The notes beneath the pieces are model-generated. The model saw nothing but the letters and a program-made list of their open reading frames with translations. It ran no database searches and was not told the DNA's origin. DNA of 53,228 bases from an uncultured Agathobaculum sp. (GTDB lineage: Bacteria; Bacillota; Clostridia; Oscillospirales; Butyricicoccaceae): assembly GCA_944384725.1 (NCBI GenBank), contig CALWUJ010000012.1, positions 1 to 53,228 of the forward strand, given 5' to 3'. Both the position numbers and the translations under genes were made by a program. Below are positions 41,011-48,463 of the stretch, one piece after another. The first letter of the stretch is position 1; each line of letters starts with the position of its first letter.

Positions 41011-41537
41011 ACAATAAGGCTTGTGTGCATTTATATTGCGGCGACGGCAAGGGAAAAACGACCGCGGCGATCGGTTTGGCGGTGCGCTTTGCGGGACGCG
41101 GCGGCAAGGTGGTGCTGGCTCAGTTTTTGAAGGACGGCACGTCGGGTGAATGCCGCGCGCTGGCAAAGCTCGGAAATGTCACGATGCTCGCAGCCAATCC
41201 GGTGCGCAAATTCTCTTTCCAGATGACGGACGACGAGAAAACGCAAACCGCGGACGCGATACAGCGCACCTTTGCCGCCGCGACCGGATACGCCGTGCGC
41301 GAGGGGGCGGGGCTGCTTATTTTGGACGAGGTTTGTGCGGCAATCTCCTGCGGTTTTCTCGACGAGGAGGCTGTGCTGGATTTTCTGGACAGCCGCCCGG
41401 ACACGCTCGAGGTTGTACTGACCGGACGTGACCCGTCGGACGCGCTGCAATCGCGCGCGGAGTATATCACCGAAATGGTCAAACGCCGCCACCCCTTTGA
41501 CGATGGCGTTACCGCGAGGGAGGGGATCGAATGGTAA
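41007..41537 (+). CDS. cobO: Cob(I)yrinic acid a,c-diamide adenosyltransferase (CobA/CobO/BtuR family)
   Basis: This enzyme transfers the adenosyl group of ATP to cob(I)alamin-type corrinoids. The 176-residue protein has the family P-loop YCGDGKGKTTAAIGLAVR at residue 10, VVLAQFLKDGTSGE, LLILDEVCAAISCGFLDEE near residue 106, and VVLTGRDPSD. The symbol cobO is used to avoid confusion with the CobA methyltransferase. GGAGG precedes the ATG, which overlaps the cbiP stop, and its end overlaps cbiC by seven bases. Confidence 0.95.
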   Translation: MNNKACVHLYCGDGKGKTTAAIGLAVRFAGRGGKVVLAQFLKDGTSGECRALAKLGNVTMLAANPVRKFSFQMTDDEKTQTADAIQRTFAAATGYAVREGAGLLILDEVCAAISCGFLDEEAVLDFLDSRPDTLEVVLTGRDPSDALQSRAEYITEMVKRRHPFDDGVTAREGIEW

Positions 41538-42169
41538 ACGGACGCATGCCGCCCGCCGAGATCGAAAAGCGCAGCTTTGAGATTATCACCGCCGAACTCG
41601 GCGGACGTACCTTTGCGCCGGGGATTGCCGAAGTGGTCAAGCGCGTGATCCATACGACCGCGGACTTTGACTATGCGGACAATCTGTGCTTTTCGGAAAA
41701 CGCAGTCGAGCGGGCAAAAGCCGCGCTCGAAGCGGACGCGACGGTCGTAACCGATACCAATATGGCGCTTGCGGGCATCAGCAAGGGAACGCTTACCAAA
41801 CTCGGCGGGCGGGCGGTCTGCCTGATGGCGGACGAGCAAGTCGCACGCGAGGCAAAGGCGCGCGGCGTAACGCGCGCGACGGTGTCGATGGAGCACGCGG
41901 CAAAGCTGGGCGGGCCGCTCATTTTTGCGGTCGGCAACGCGCCGACCGCGCTTATCCGTCTGCATGAATTGATAGAAGAGGGTGCGGTGCAGCCCGCGCT
42001 CGTCATTGGTGTGCCGGTCGGGTTTGTCAATGTGGTCGAAGCGAAAGAATTGTTCATCGGCGGGGACACACCGTATATCATCGCGCGCGGGCGTAAGGGC
42101 GGCTCGAATGTAGCTGCTGCAATCGTCAACGCGCTGCTGTATCAACTGGTCAAGCGGGAGGGATTTTGA
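41531..42169 (+). CDS. cbiC: Cobalt-precorrin-8 methylmutase CbiC
   Basis: CbiC moves the methyl group from C11 to C12, giving cobyrinate. The 212-residue protein has MPPAEIEKRSFEIITAELGG near the start and the catalytic histidine in VIHTTADFDYADNL near residue 40. Further family motifs are VTDTNMALAGISKG, VGNAPTALIRLHEL and GVPVGFVNVVEAKE, and it ends GGSNVAAAIVNAL. It follows cobO with a short overlap and lies two bases before cbiK. Confidence 0.96.
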   Translation: MVNGRMPPAEIEKRSFEIITAELGGRTFAPGIAEVVKRVIHTTADFDYADNLCFSENAVERAKAALEADATVVTDTNMALAGISKGTLTKLGGRAVCLMADEQVAREAKARGVTRATVSMEHAAKLGGPLIFAVGNAPTALIRLHELIEEGAVQPALVIGVPVGFVNVVEAKELFIGGDTPYIIARGRKGGSNVAAAIVNALLYQLVKREGF

Positions 42170-42170
42170 C

Positions 42171-42950
42171 ATGGGCAAAAAAGCGCTGATGGTGGTCAGC
42201 TTCGGTACCAGTATGCCGCAGGCGCGGCGCGCGATCGAAAACATTGAGAAACGATTGTGTGCAGCGTTCCCGGATTACGACTTTTTCCGCGCGTTCACTT
42301 CGGGCATGGTTGCCCGCAAGATCGAGCGCGAGGAAGGCGTGCACATCCCTTCTCCGGAAGAGCTGATCGAACAGTTGGCGGACGCAGGCTATGAAGAGGT
42401 GCGCTGCCAGAGCTTGCACGTCATTTTTGGGCAGGAATACGAAAAGCTGCTTGCGCAGCTGCGTCCGTATTGCGGGCGGTTCGCGCGGCTTCTGATTGGC
42501 AGACCGCTTTTGTGGGACACCGAGGACTATCTGCGGCTGACGCGGGCGCTTTTGGCTGAAATGCCGCGCCTTGCGCAGGATGAAGCCTATGTGTTCATGG
42601 GGCATGGCACCGAGCATCCGGCAAATGCCGCCTACGCACTGGTGGAAAACTGCTTCCGCTACCACCGCGCCGAGCGGGTCTATGTCGGCACGGTCGAGGG
42701 CTTTCCGAACCTCGATTATGTGCTCGCACGGCTGGACGCGCATGAGGTGACGCATGTCCATCTTGCGCCGCTGATGATCGTAGCGGGCGATCACGCGCAC
42801 AACGATCTGGCGGGTGAGGAAGAGGACAGCTGGAAGAGCCGTCTGGAGGGCGAGGGCTACACGGTCAAGACCCATCTGCGCGGTCTGGGCGAGCTGGACG
42901 CGGTCGGGGAGATTTTTGCCGACCATTGCCGCGCTGCGGAAGCATTTTAA
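42171..42950 (+). CDS. cbiK: Sirohydrochlorin cobaltochelatase CbiK
   Basis: CbiK inserts cobalt into sirohydrochlorin, the committing step of the anaerobic pathway. The 259-residue protein begins KKALMVVSFGTSMPQARRAI and has the metal-site histidine regions VFMGHGTEHPANAAY near residue 143 and VHLAPLMIVAGDHAHNDLAG near residue 196. There is no signal peptide, so it acts in the cytoplasm. It is the last gene of the operon. Known CbiK enzymes can also insert iron in vitro, so a role in siroheme is conceivable; no separate SirB is seen. Confidence 0.95.
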   Translation: MGKKALMVVSFGTSMPQARRAIENIEKRLCAAFPDYDFFRAFTSGMVARKIEREEGVHIPSPEELIEQLADAGYEEVRCQSLHVIFGQEYEKLLAQLRPYCGRFARLLIGRPLLWDTEDYLRLTRALLAEMPRLAQDEAYVFMGHGTEHPANAAYALVENCFRYHRAERVYVGTVEGFPNLDYVLARLDAHEVTHVHLAPLMIVAGDHAHNDLAGEEEDSWKSRLEGEGYTVKTHLRGLGELDAVGEIFADHCRAAEAF

Positions 42951-42964
42951 CGGAGAAACGATCG

Positions 42965-43003
42965 AACACAGCAGGAGCAAGCAGCTGCCTGCTGTGTTTT
43001 TTT
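42965..43003 (+). terminator. Rho-independent terminator of the cobalamin operon
   Basis: AACACAGCAGG pairs with CCTGCTGTGTT around a 12-base loop that itself contains an AGCAGCT segment, and a long T run follows. Confidence 0.92.
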
Positions 43004-43122
43004 CTGTCAGAACCGCGACGGCGCAAGGGAAAAAAGAAAAAGTTCTATTCCCACCCTTATTTTCCGTCAAAGCCCGCAAAATGTTTGGGCTATACTGGGA
43101 AAACAAGGGAGGCAGAACGAAA

Positions 43123-45468
43123 ATGGACAAGCAAAAGACAAAGCGGGCTGCGCCGCTTGTGTTGGGCCGCGCAGCGGCATGGCTGGCGCGGCTTTGGAAT
43201 GAAGAGCATTTGCATATCCTGATAACCGGAGTGCAGCGATTTATCCTGTGCGCGGTGCTGGCGCGCGGCACGGTGTTCGGCGGATATGCGCCGTTTGGAC
43301 TGGCAATGGCATCGGCGCTGATGGCGCGTGGCGCGGGGCTGAGCGCCATCGGCGGCGTGGTATGCGGGCTGATGCTGCTGGGCGGCGGGATGAAAAGCGG
43401 GGTGTACATTGCGGCGGCGCTGCTGGTACTGTGCGTGATGAGCGTGTGTGCGGGACTGCGTATTGTGCGCACCGCGTGGTTCGCGCCGACCATTGCAGCG
43501 TTTGCGGGTGCGGCATGCACCTTTGTGTTTCTGCCGACGGGCGCGGCGCTCGACCTATCCGCCTTGCTGCCGTTTGTGGCAGTGCAGCTGCTGACGCTGG
43601 GCGCGTGCCGGGTGTATGGCGCGGCACTTTCCCCGCCGCGGGATGAAAACGACTGGCGGCGGCCGGCAACGCTGCTGGTACTGGTGGCGACTGTGTTGCT
43701 GTCGCTGTCCGATCTGAGCCTGTTCGGTCTGCTCTCGCCTGCGCGCGTGGCAGCGCTTTTGCTGACGCTTGCGGCGGCGTATCTCGGCGGGGCGGCACCC
43801 GGCGCCGCGGCGGGCGTTGCGCTGGGTGCGGCGATGGATATCGCCTGCGGGTACGGCGCGCTGTTCACCTGCTGCTATGGCTTGTGCGCGCTGGTTGCCG
43901 GGCTGTTCCGGGACAGCGGACGCGGCTGGTTCGCGTTGTGTGCGCTGGGTTCCGGTCTATGCGCGGCGATGCTGGGCGTGGAGCATGTGTTGTTCGTACC
44001 GATGATTCTCGAACTTTTTGGCGCGGTGGTAGCGTTTGCGGTTATGCCGCCGCTGGTGTGGGAGGCCATGCGACATAGCTTCCTGCCCGATACGCTGATG
44101 GGAGAAGCCGCGCACCGCACGGTAAAGCAGGCGGTCGGGAAATGCGCCACCGAAGCGGCGCAGGCGTTTTACGAGCTGTATCTGGCGATGCTGAACGGCA
44201 TCAGCGAGGGCAAAGCCGCCGGCGACCAGAATGTGCGCGCGGTGTTTGACCGTGCGAGCGACCGGGTCTGCAAAAACTGTGTGCTGTGCTCCCAATGCTG
44301 GCAGCGCGACTATGTGACGACCCTTGCCGCGCTCAATGATGTGACCCAGCCCATGCTCAAGCGCGGGCGGGCGGAGCTTTCCGACTTTCCTTACCACTTT
44401 GCCTCGCGCTGCGTGCATCTGCCCGAACTGATGCGCGCGATCAACAGCGCGTTGTTTGCGCTGCGCGAGCGCCAAAGTCTTCGGCGGCAGCAGGAGGAAA
44501 ACCAGAGCCTGCTGGCGCGCCAATATGCGGGCATTACGGATATTCTTCGTCAGCTGGGCGCGGAGGCGACGCAGGATGTGACCGCCCAACCCATGCTGGA
44601 GCGACAGATCCGGCGGTATGCGGCGGCGTTCGGCTGGATCGACCGCGTGTGTGCGGTGCGGGATGCGCAGGGACGGCTGGCGATTGAACTGTACGGCGAG
44701 GGCATCGAGGATGTGCTGCGGCAGGGCGAGGGCTTCTCGGCGGGGCTGAGTGCATTGCTCGGCGTCACGCTGACCAACCCCAAACGGGTGGAGGACGAGC
44801 TGGGGCCACATGTGGAAATGCGCGAACGCGCACCCTTTCGCGCGATCGTCGGCATCGGGCGGCAGCAAAAGGAGGATTCCGCCGTCTCGGGCGACAGCGG
44901 CTGCTATTTTCTGACCGATGCGGGCATTGCCTGCCTGCTGCTGTCCGACGGCATGGGCTCCGGGACGGCAGCGCAGCAGGACAGCCGTATGTTGATTACC
45001 TCGCTCGAGCGCTTCCTGCGCGCGGGCATCACGATTGCAGACGCGCTCAAAGCGGTGTCGCCCGCGCTGCGGCTGCGGTCGGACGGGACGCGGTTCACGA
45101 CGCTGGACGCGCTCACGCTCGACCTGTTCACCGGGCGGGCGGAGAGCCTCAAGTGCGGTGCGGCACCCTCCTATCTGCGCTTGGGTGGGCAGTGGAAAAT
45201 GCTGACCGGCAAGGCGCTGCCCATTGGTTTGGCGGAAGAAGATGCGCTGGGCGAACCGGTGCCGCTGCGGTTCGGGCATGGTGATCTATGCATTCTGCTG
45301 TCCGATGGGATTTCGGACGGCATGGATGACGGCTGGGTGCGGGAATTGTTGCAAGCGCACGCGGAGGACAGCCCGAAAGAGCTGGCGATGCATCTGGTCA
45401 CGGGCGCGGCAGGCCGGGGGCATGATGACGACCGCACGGCACTGGTGATGCGGGTGGAAAAAATGTGA
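43123..45468 (+). CDS. spoIIE: Stage II sporulation protein E (serine phosphatase)
   Basis: SpoIIE dephosphorylates SpoIIAA in the forespore to activate sigma F and takes part in asymmetric septation. The 781-residue protein has an N-terminal membrane part with about ten helices (roughly residues 35-320), a central regulatory region with a cysteine group (VCKNCVLCSQCWQRDYV near residue 383), and a C-terminal PP2C phosphatase. The phosphatase motifs are LLLSDGMGSGTAAQQDSRM near residue 606, TTLDALTLDLFTG, LCILLSDGISDGMDD and DDDRTALVM. GGGAGG is ten bases before the ATG at 43123. A TATACT near 43091 could be its -10. The gene shows that the organism is likely spore-forming. Confidence 0.95.
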   Translation: MDKQKTKRAAPLVLGRAAAWLARLWNEEHLHILITGVQRFILCAVLARGTVFGGYAPFGLAMASALMARGAGLSAIGGVVCGLMLLGGGMKSGVYIAAALLVLCVMSVCAGLRIVRTAWFAPTIAAFAGAACTFVFLPTGAALDLSALLPFVAVQLLTLGACRVYGAALSPPRDENDWRRPATLLVLVATVLLSLSDLSLFGLLSPARVAALLLTLAAAYLGGAAPGAAAGVALGAAMDIACGYGALFTCCYGLCALVAGLFRDSGRGWFALCALGSGLCAAMLGVEHVLFVPMILELFGAVVAFAVMPPLVWEAMRHSFLPDTLMGEAAHRTVKQAVGKCATEAAQAFYELYLAMLNGISEGKAAGDQNVRAVFDRASDRVCKNCVLCSQCWQRDYVTTLAALNDVTQPMLKRGRAELSDFPYHFASRCVHLPELMRAINSALFALRERQSLRRQQEENQSLLARQYAGITDILRQLGAEATQDVTAQPMLERQIRRYAAAFGWIDRVCAVRDAQGRLAIELYGEGIEDVLRQGEGFSAGLSALLGVTLTNPKRVEDELGPHVEMRERAPFRAIVGIGRQQKEDSAVSGDSGCYFLTDAGIACLLLSDGMGSGTAAQQDSRMLITSLERFLRAGITIADALKAVSPALRLRSDGTRFTTLDALTLDLFTGRAESLKCGAAPSYLRLGGQWKMLTGKALPIGLAEEDALGEPVPLRFGHGDLCILLSDGISDGMDDGWVRELLQAHAEDSPKELAMHLVTGAAGRGHDDDRTALVMRVEKM

Positions 45469-45473
45469 TGGTT

Positions 45474-45519
45474 AAATCCCTCCCTTTGTGGCAATACTTG
45501 CTGCAAAAGGGAGGGATTT
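45474..45519 (+). promoter_or_regulatory. Stem-loop covering the ribosome binding site of the next gene
   Basis: AAATCCCTCCCTTT (45474-45487) pairs perfectly over 14 bp with AAAGGGAGGGATTT (45506-45519). The loop side extends through imperfect TTG/CAA pairs. The 3' arm contains GGGAGGG, the ribosome binding site of the gene starting at 45523. Only a short ATTTGC follows, so it is a poor terminator but a plausible translation block for transcripts coming from spoIIE. Confidence 0.75.
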
Positions 45520-45522
45520 GCT

Positions 45523-45780
45523 ATGGTGAAAGGGATCAGCCGCCGCGTGGTGGTGGTGCGGCCGGATGAGCACGACATGTTTGAGCAGGCGATTTTTCTG
45601 GTGCGGGATTGCACGGTGCCGCGCAGTGACGCGGTGCGCGAGGCATGCCGCATTGCAAACCGATATGTAGCTGGACGACGTACACGGCGGCGCTCGTCAT
45701 GGGTGCGTCTGGCGGCGGCATTTGCATCCGGTGCGGTACTTGCGAGCGGCGTTTGGGCGGTGCTTTGGCTGCTTTTATGA
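45523..45780 (+). CDS. Small conserved-looking protein with C-terminal membrane anchor
   Basis: I do not know a function for this 85-residue protein. It has a basic start (VKGISRRVVVVRPDEHDMFEQAIFLVRD), an Arg-rich patch near residue 53 (AGRRTRRRSSW), and one hydrophobic helix at residues 63-84 that ends the protein. This layout suggests a tail-anchored cytoplasmic domain. Small proteins with a similar start are, as I recall, found next to spoIIE in related Clostridia, so a sporulation link is possible but unproven. The ribosome binding site GGGAGGG is seven bases from the ATG and buried in the hairpin above. Confidence 0.75.
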   Translation: MVKGISRRVVVVRPDEHDMFEQAIFLVRDCTVPRSDAVREACRIANRYVAGRRTRRRSSWVRLAAAFASGAVLASGVWAVLWLLL

Positions 45781-45822
45781 AAAACGCCAGAAAAGCCGAT
45801 GCATTATTGTATAGTATATCGG

Positions 45823-45851
45823 TAGACAATTATTGAAAATTGATTTATATT
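45823..45851 (+). promoter_or_regulatory. Candidate sigma-A promoter of the rubredoxin gene
   Basis: TAGACA (45823-45828) and TATATT (45846-45851) are 17 bp apart in an AT-rich gap, 36 bases upstream of the rubredoxin ATG. Confidence 0.6.
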
Positions 45852-45886
45852 AATATCAGATATTAACAAGAAAGGATGTCACCCAA

Positions 45887-46045
45887 ATGAGCAAGTATGT
45901 GTGCAAGGTTTGCGGTTATATTTATGATCCTGCGGAAGGAGATCCGGATAACGGCGTAGCGCCCGGCACGGCGTTCGAAAACCTGCCGGAGGATTGGGTC
46001 TGCCCGCTGTGCGCGGTCGGCAAGGATGAGTTTGAGCCGGCGTAA
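45887..46045 (+). CDS. Rubredoxin
   Basis: This 52-residue iron protein carries single electrons through one Fe(Cys)4 centre. The two cysteine pairs are visible: [17 protein letters not shown] (C6, C9) and [16 protein letters not shown] (C39, C42), with the conserved aromatic residues and the [11 protein letters not shown] segment. Length is typical (51-54). AAAGGATG precedes the ATG. In anaerobes rubredoxin often feeds peroxide or superoxide reduction enzymes; no such partner gene lies next to it here, so its partner is unknown. Confidence 0.96.
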   Translation: MSKYVCKVCGYIYDPAEGDPDNGVAPGTAFENLPEDWVCPLCAVGKDEFEPA

Positions 46046-46057
46046 AGGCAAAAAAGG

Positions 46058-46089
46058 AAAGGGGTCGCTGTATCAGCGGCCCCCTTTTT
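46058..46089 (+). terminator. Rho-independent terminator after rubredoxin
   Basis: AAAGGGGTCGCTG pairs with CAGCGGCCCCCTTT, apart from a wobble and a bulge, and TTTTTG ends it. Confidence 0.85.
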
Positions 46090-46121
46090 GTGAACAGATT
46101 GCAAATTGCAGGCGTGTGCCC

Positions 46122-46150
46122 TTGTTTTGATGCGGTCGGCTTGGTATACT
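46122..46150 (+). promoter_or_regulatory. Sigma-A promoter of the DedA-family gene
   Basis: TTGTTT (46122-46127) is 17 bp from TATACT (46145-46150). ATTGCAAATTGCA (46098-46110) lies just upstream and resembles a repeat at the dus promoter. Confidence 0.7.
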
Positions 46151-46215
46151 AAAGACAATCAGTAAGACGCGCCAAACCGGGCGCGGTCTGAAAAACGATC
46201 GAGGTGGCTTGGCGT

Positions 46216-46725
46216 ATGACCGCCGAATTATTCTTTCAGTTGTTTCATCGGTATGGTCTGATTTTGGTCTGTGCGGTGATTTTCTGCGAATATATGAACC
46301 TGCCCGGCTTTCCGGCGGGCGTGATCATGCCGTCCATCGGTGTGCTGATTGCGCAGAGCGAGCTGTCCCTCTGGCTGACGATCGCGTTGAGTGTGGTGTT
46401 CGGTGTACTGGGCAGTCTGGTGATTTACGGCCTGTGCTACTGGGGCGGCGAGCCGATCATGGAAAAGCTGTTCGGCAAAAGCGAGAAATTCCGTTCCTTT
46501 GTGCGCCGCTGCCATGAGTATATTGATGCGCAGCATGGGCGCGGGCTGGCACTGTGCCGCATTATCCCGGTGCTGCGCACGATCGTGTCCATCCCGGCGG
46601 GACTCATCCGCATGCCGGTCAAATGGTTCGTCGGCTGGTCGGCGCTCGGCATCGGGGTCTGGAACACGGTGCTGATCTCGTTTGGGTATTTCTTCAGCGA
46701 AAAGATATTGACCATGGTGTTGTAA
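46216..46725 (+). CDS. DedA-family (VTT domain) membrane protein
   Basis: This 169-residue protein belongs to the DedA/SNARE-associated (VTT) family, members of which flip phospholipids or undecaprenyl phosphate and affect membrane balance. Visible are the N-terminal re-entrant segment (FCEYMNLPGFPAGVIMPSIG near residue 23), a glycine-rich helix (VFGVLGSLVIYGLCYWGGEP near residue 58), and the conserved arginine-containing loop (RIIPVLRTIVSIPAGLIRMP near residue 115). It is at the short end of the family (usually about 200). The ATG at 46216 follows GAGGTGG at eight bases. Its lipid substrate cannot be told from sequence. Confidence 0.9.
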   Translation: MTAELFFQLFHRYGLILVCAVIFCEYMNLPGFPAGVIMPSIGVLIAQSELSLWLTIALSVVFGVLGSLVIYGLCYWGGEPIMEKLFGKSEKFRSFVRRCHEYIDAQHGRGLALCRIIPVLRTIVSIPAGLIRMPVKWFVGWSALGIGVWNTVLISFGYFFSEKILTMVL

Positions 46726-46752
46726 AAAGCTCCCTTTTGGGAGCTTTTTTGT
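46725..46752 (+). terminator. Rho-independent terminator after the DedA gene
   Basis: AAAAAGCTCCC pairs with GGGAGCTTTTT around a TTTT loop, right at the stop codon of the gene. Confidence 0.9.
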
Positions 46753-46792
46753 GCATTTTCAGAGGAATAGTATTTTGTCACCACATTGCAAG

Positions 46793-46821
46793 TTGCAATC
46801 AGTGGGGCTGTATGATAAAAT
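46793..46821 (+). promoter_or_regulatory. Candidate sigma-A promoter of dus
   Basis: TTGCAA (46793-46798) and TAAAAT (46816-46821) are 17 bp apart. The -35 box lies inside the inverted motif ATTGCAAGTTGCAAT. Confidence 0.6.
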
Positions 46822-46856
46822 ATATGGCGTTAAATTATGCGCAGTGGGGGAGATTT

Positions 46857-47828
46857 ATGCAAATCGGGAACGTAACGCTTGCCGGACGGATGGTGCTCGC
46901 ACCGATGGCCGGTGTGACCGACCGCGCATTCCGGCAAATCTGCCGCGAACATGGCGCGGCGCTGACCGTGACCGAAATGGTTTCCGCCAAGGCGCTGACC
47001 TATGGCGATAAGAAAACGCCGGGGCTGCTCTCGCTGGGAGAAAACGAGCATCCCGCTGCGGCGCAGATCTTCGGACATGAGCCGGAAACCATGGCGGAAG
47101 GCGCAAAGATCGCGCGCGAAGTGTCCGGCTGCGATATCATCGACATCAATATGGGCTGTCCTGCGCCCAAAATTGCAAACAACGGCGACGGCTCCGCGCT
47201 CATGCGTGACCCGGCGCTGGCCGCCCGCGTGATCGAGGCGGTTTGCCATGCGGTGGACGTGCCGGTGACGGTCAAGTTCCGCAAGGGCTGGGACGAGAAA
47301 AGCATCAACTGCGTGGACTTCGCACGCATGGCAGAGCAGGCCGGTGCGGCGGCGATTGCCGTGCATGGCCGCACGCGCGCGCAGCAGTACAGCGGCGTGG
47401 CGGATTGGGATGCGATACGCGCGGTCAAGCAGGCCGTGTCCATCCCGGTGATCGCTAACGGCGACGTGGCTGTGCCGGAGGATGCGGTGCGTATCTTGGA
47501 GCATACCGGCGCGGACGCGGTGATGGTTGGCCGCGGGGCGTTGGGTGATCCGTGGATCTTTGAGCGGGCAAATGTGCTGTTTGAGACTGGCGTCTGTCCG
47601 CCGCTGCCGCCGTTTGCCGAGCGGATCGACACGGCGGTGCGCCAGATCGAACTGGCGGCGGAGCAAAAAGGCGAGCGCGTGGCCATGCTGGAGGCGCGCC
47701 GCCATGTGAACTGGTATCTCAAAGGCCAAAGCGGCCTGAAGGCATTCAAAATGCGAATTTGTGCACTCGAACGGCTCGAGCAGCTCTATCCGCTGGCGGA
47801 GGAGCTCAAGCGCGCAGCCGGTTGCTGA
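46857..47828 (+). CDS. dusB: tRNA-dihydrouridine synthase (DusB-like)
   Basis: Dus enzymes use FMN and NADPH to reduce uridines in the D loop of tRNA. This 323-residue protein starts with IGNVTLAGRMVLAPMAGVTD and has the catalytic cysteine in DINMGCPAPKIANNGDGSAL near residue 100. Other motifs are VTVKFRKGWD, AIAVHGRTRAQQYSG near residue 163 and VMVGRGALGDPWIF. The C-terminal helical tRNA-binding region includes RRHVNWYLKG. The order of motifs and length match DusB of Firmicutes. GGGGGAG lies before the ATG at 46857; an upstream ATG in frame has a worse site. A sigma factor gene follows 32 bases later. Confidence 0.94.
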   Translation: MQIGNVTLAGRMVLAPMAGVTDRAFRQICREHGAALTVTEMVSAKALTYGDKKTPGLLSLGENEHPAAAQIFGHEPETMAEGAKIAREVSGCDIIDINMGCPAPKIANNGDGSALMRDPALAARVIEAVCHAVDVPVTVKFRKGWDEKSINCVDFARMAEQAGAAAIAVHGRTRAQQYSGVADWDAIRAVKQAVSIPVIANGDVAVPEDAVRILEHTGADAVMVGRGALGDPWIFERANVLFETGVCPPLPPFAERIDTAVRQIELAAEQKGERVAMLEARRHVNWYLKGQSGLKAFKMRICALERLEQLYPLAEELKRAAGC

Positions 47829-47860
47829 ATGATATTTGACATCATAAGGGGGCGGAAGCT

Positions 47861-48463
47861 GTGGACGATAAGCATATTCTCGTGCGGGCAAAGCGCGGCG
47901 AGCTGGATGCTTTTGAAGAGTTGGTGCGTCGCTATGAAAAGCGCGTATACGCGGTCGCACTGCGCTCGTCCGGCAGTCCGGAGGATGCCGCCGATATCGT
48001 GCAGGAGGTCTTTCTGCGCGCGTGGCGGTCGATCGAGTCTTTCCGCGGAGACAGCGGGTTTTCCACCTGGCTGTTTCGCATTACCATGAATATGTGCGTG
48101 GATTTTGCCCGCCATAAGCATGCCCAGCCGCAAACGCAGTCCATTGTGGACGAGGAAGAGAACGAGCGGCAGGTGCCGGACACGGCGCCGACACCCGAAG
48201 AACATCTGGAAAACCGCGAGCTGGGACGGGAACTGGCGGCAGCGCTCGAAGAGATCAGCGAGGAGCATCGCCGGATCGTGCTGCTGCGCGATGTTTCCGG
48301 TATGAGTTATACCGAGATCGCAGACGTGCTGGAGATCAGCGAGGGCACGGTGAAATCCCGGCTGTCGCGCGCACGCATTGCACTGCGCAAGGTTTTGCTG
48401 CGCAGAGGGAACCTTTTTCTGTCTGCCGCGTCTAATCAATCGAAAGGAGGCGGGGACGCATGA
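47861..48463 (+). CDS. ECF-type RNA polymerase sigma factor
   Basis: This 200-residue sigma-70 family protein of the ECF type has region 2 at about residues 10-82 (FEELVRRYEKRVYAVALRSS, then AADIVQEVFLRAWRS) and region 4 at about residues 125-180 (LEEISEEHRRIVLLRDVSGM, then YTEIADVLEISEGTVKSRLS). It starts with GTG after AAGGGGGCGG. It overlaps the downstream anti-sigma gene by four bases, the standard pairing, so its activity is likely held by that membrane protein until a signal arrives. The signal is unknown. There is little room for its own promoter after dus, so it may be co-transcribed with it. Confidence 0.94.
   Translation: MDDKHILVRAKRGELDAFEELVRRYEKRVYAVALRSSGSPEDAADIVQEVFLRAWRSIESFRGDSGFSTWLFRITMNMCVDFARHKHAQPQTQSIVDEEENERQVPDTAPTPEEHLENRELGRELAAALEEISEEHRRIVLLRDVSGMSYTEIADVLEISEGTVKSRLSRARIALRKVLLRRGNLFLSAASNQSKGGGDA

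Noticed and set aside
17660-43003. Horizontal transfer of the cobalamin locus as an island
   Set aside because: By eye the base composition and ribosome binding sites look like those of the neighbouring genes, and no mobile genes or flanking repeats were seen; a codon-usage comparison would be needed to claim transfer.
42814-43122. Upstream extension of spoIIE into cbiK
   Set aside because: It would cross the operon terminator and the end of cbiK; the ATG at 43123 with GGGAGG gives a normal SpoIIE length.
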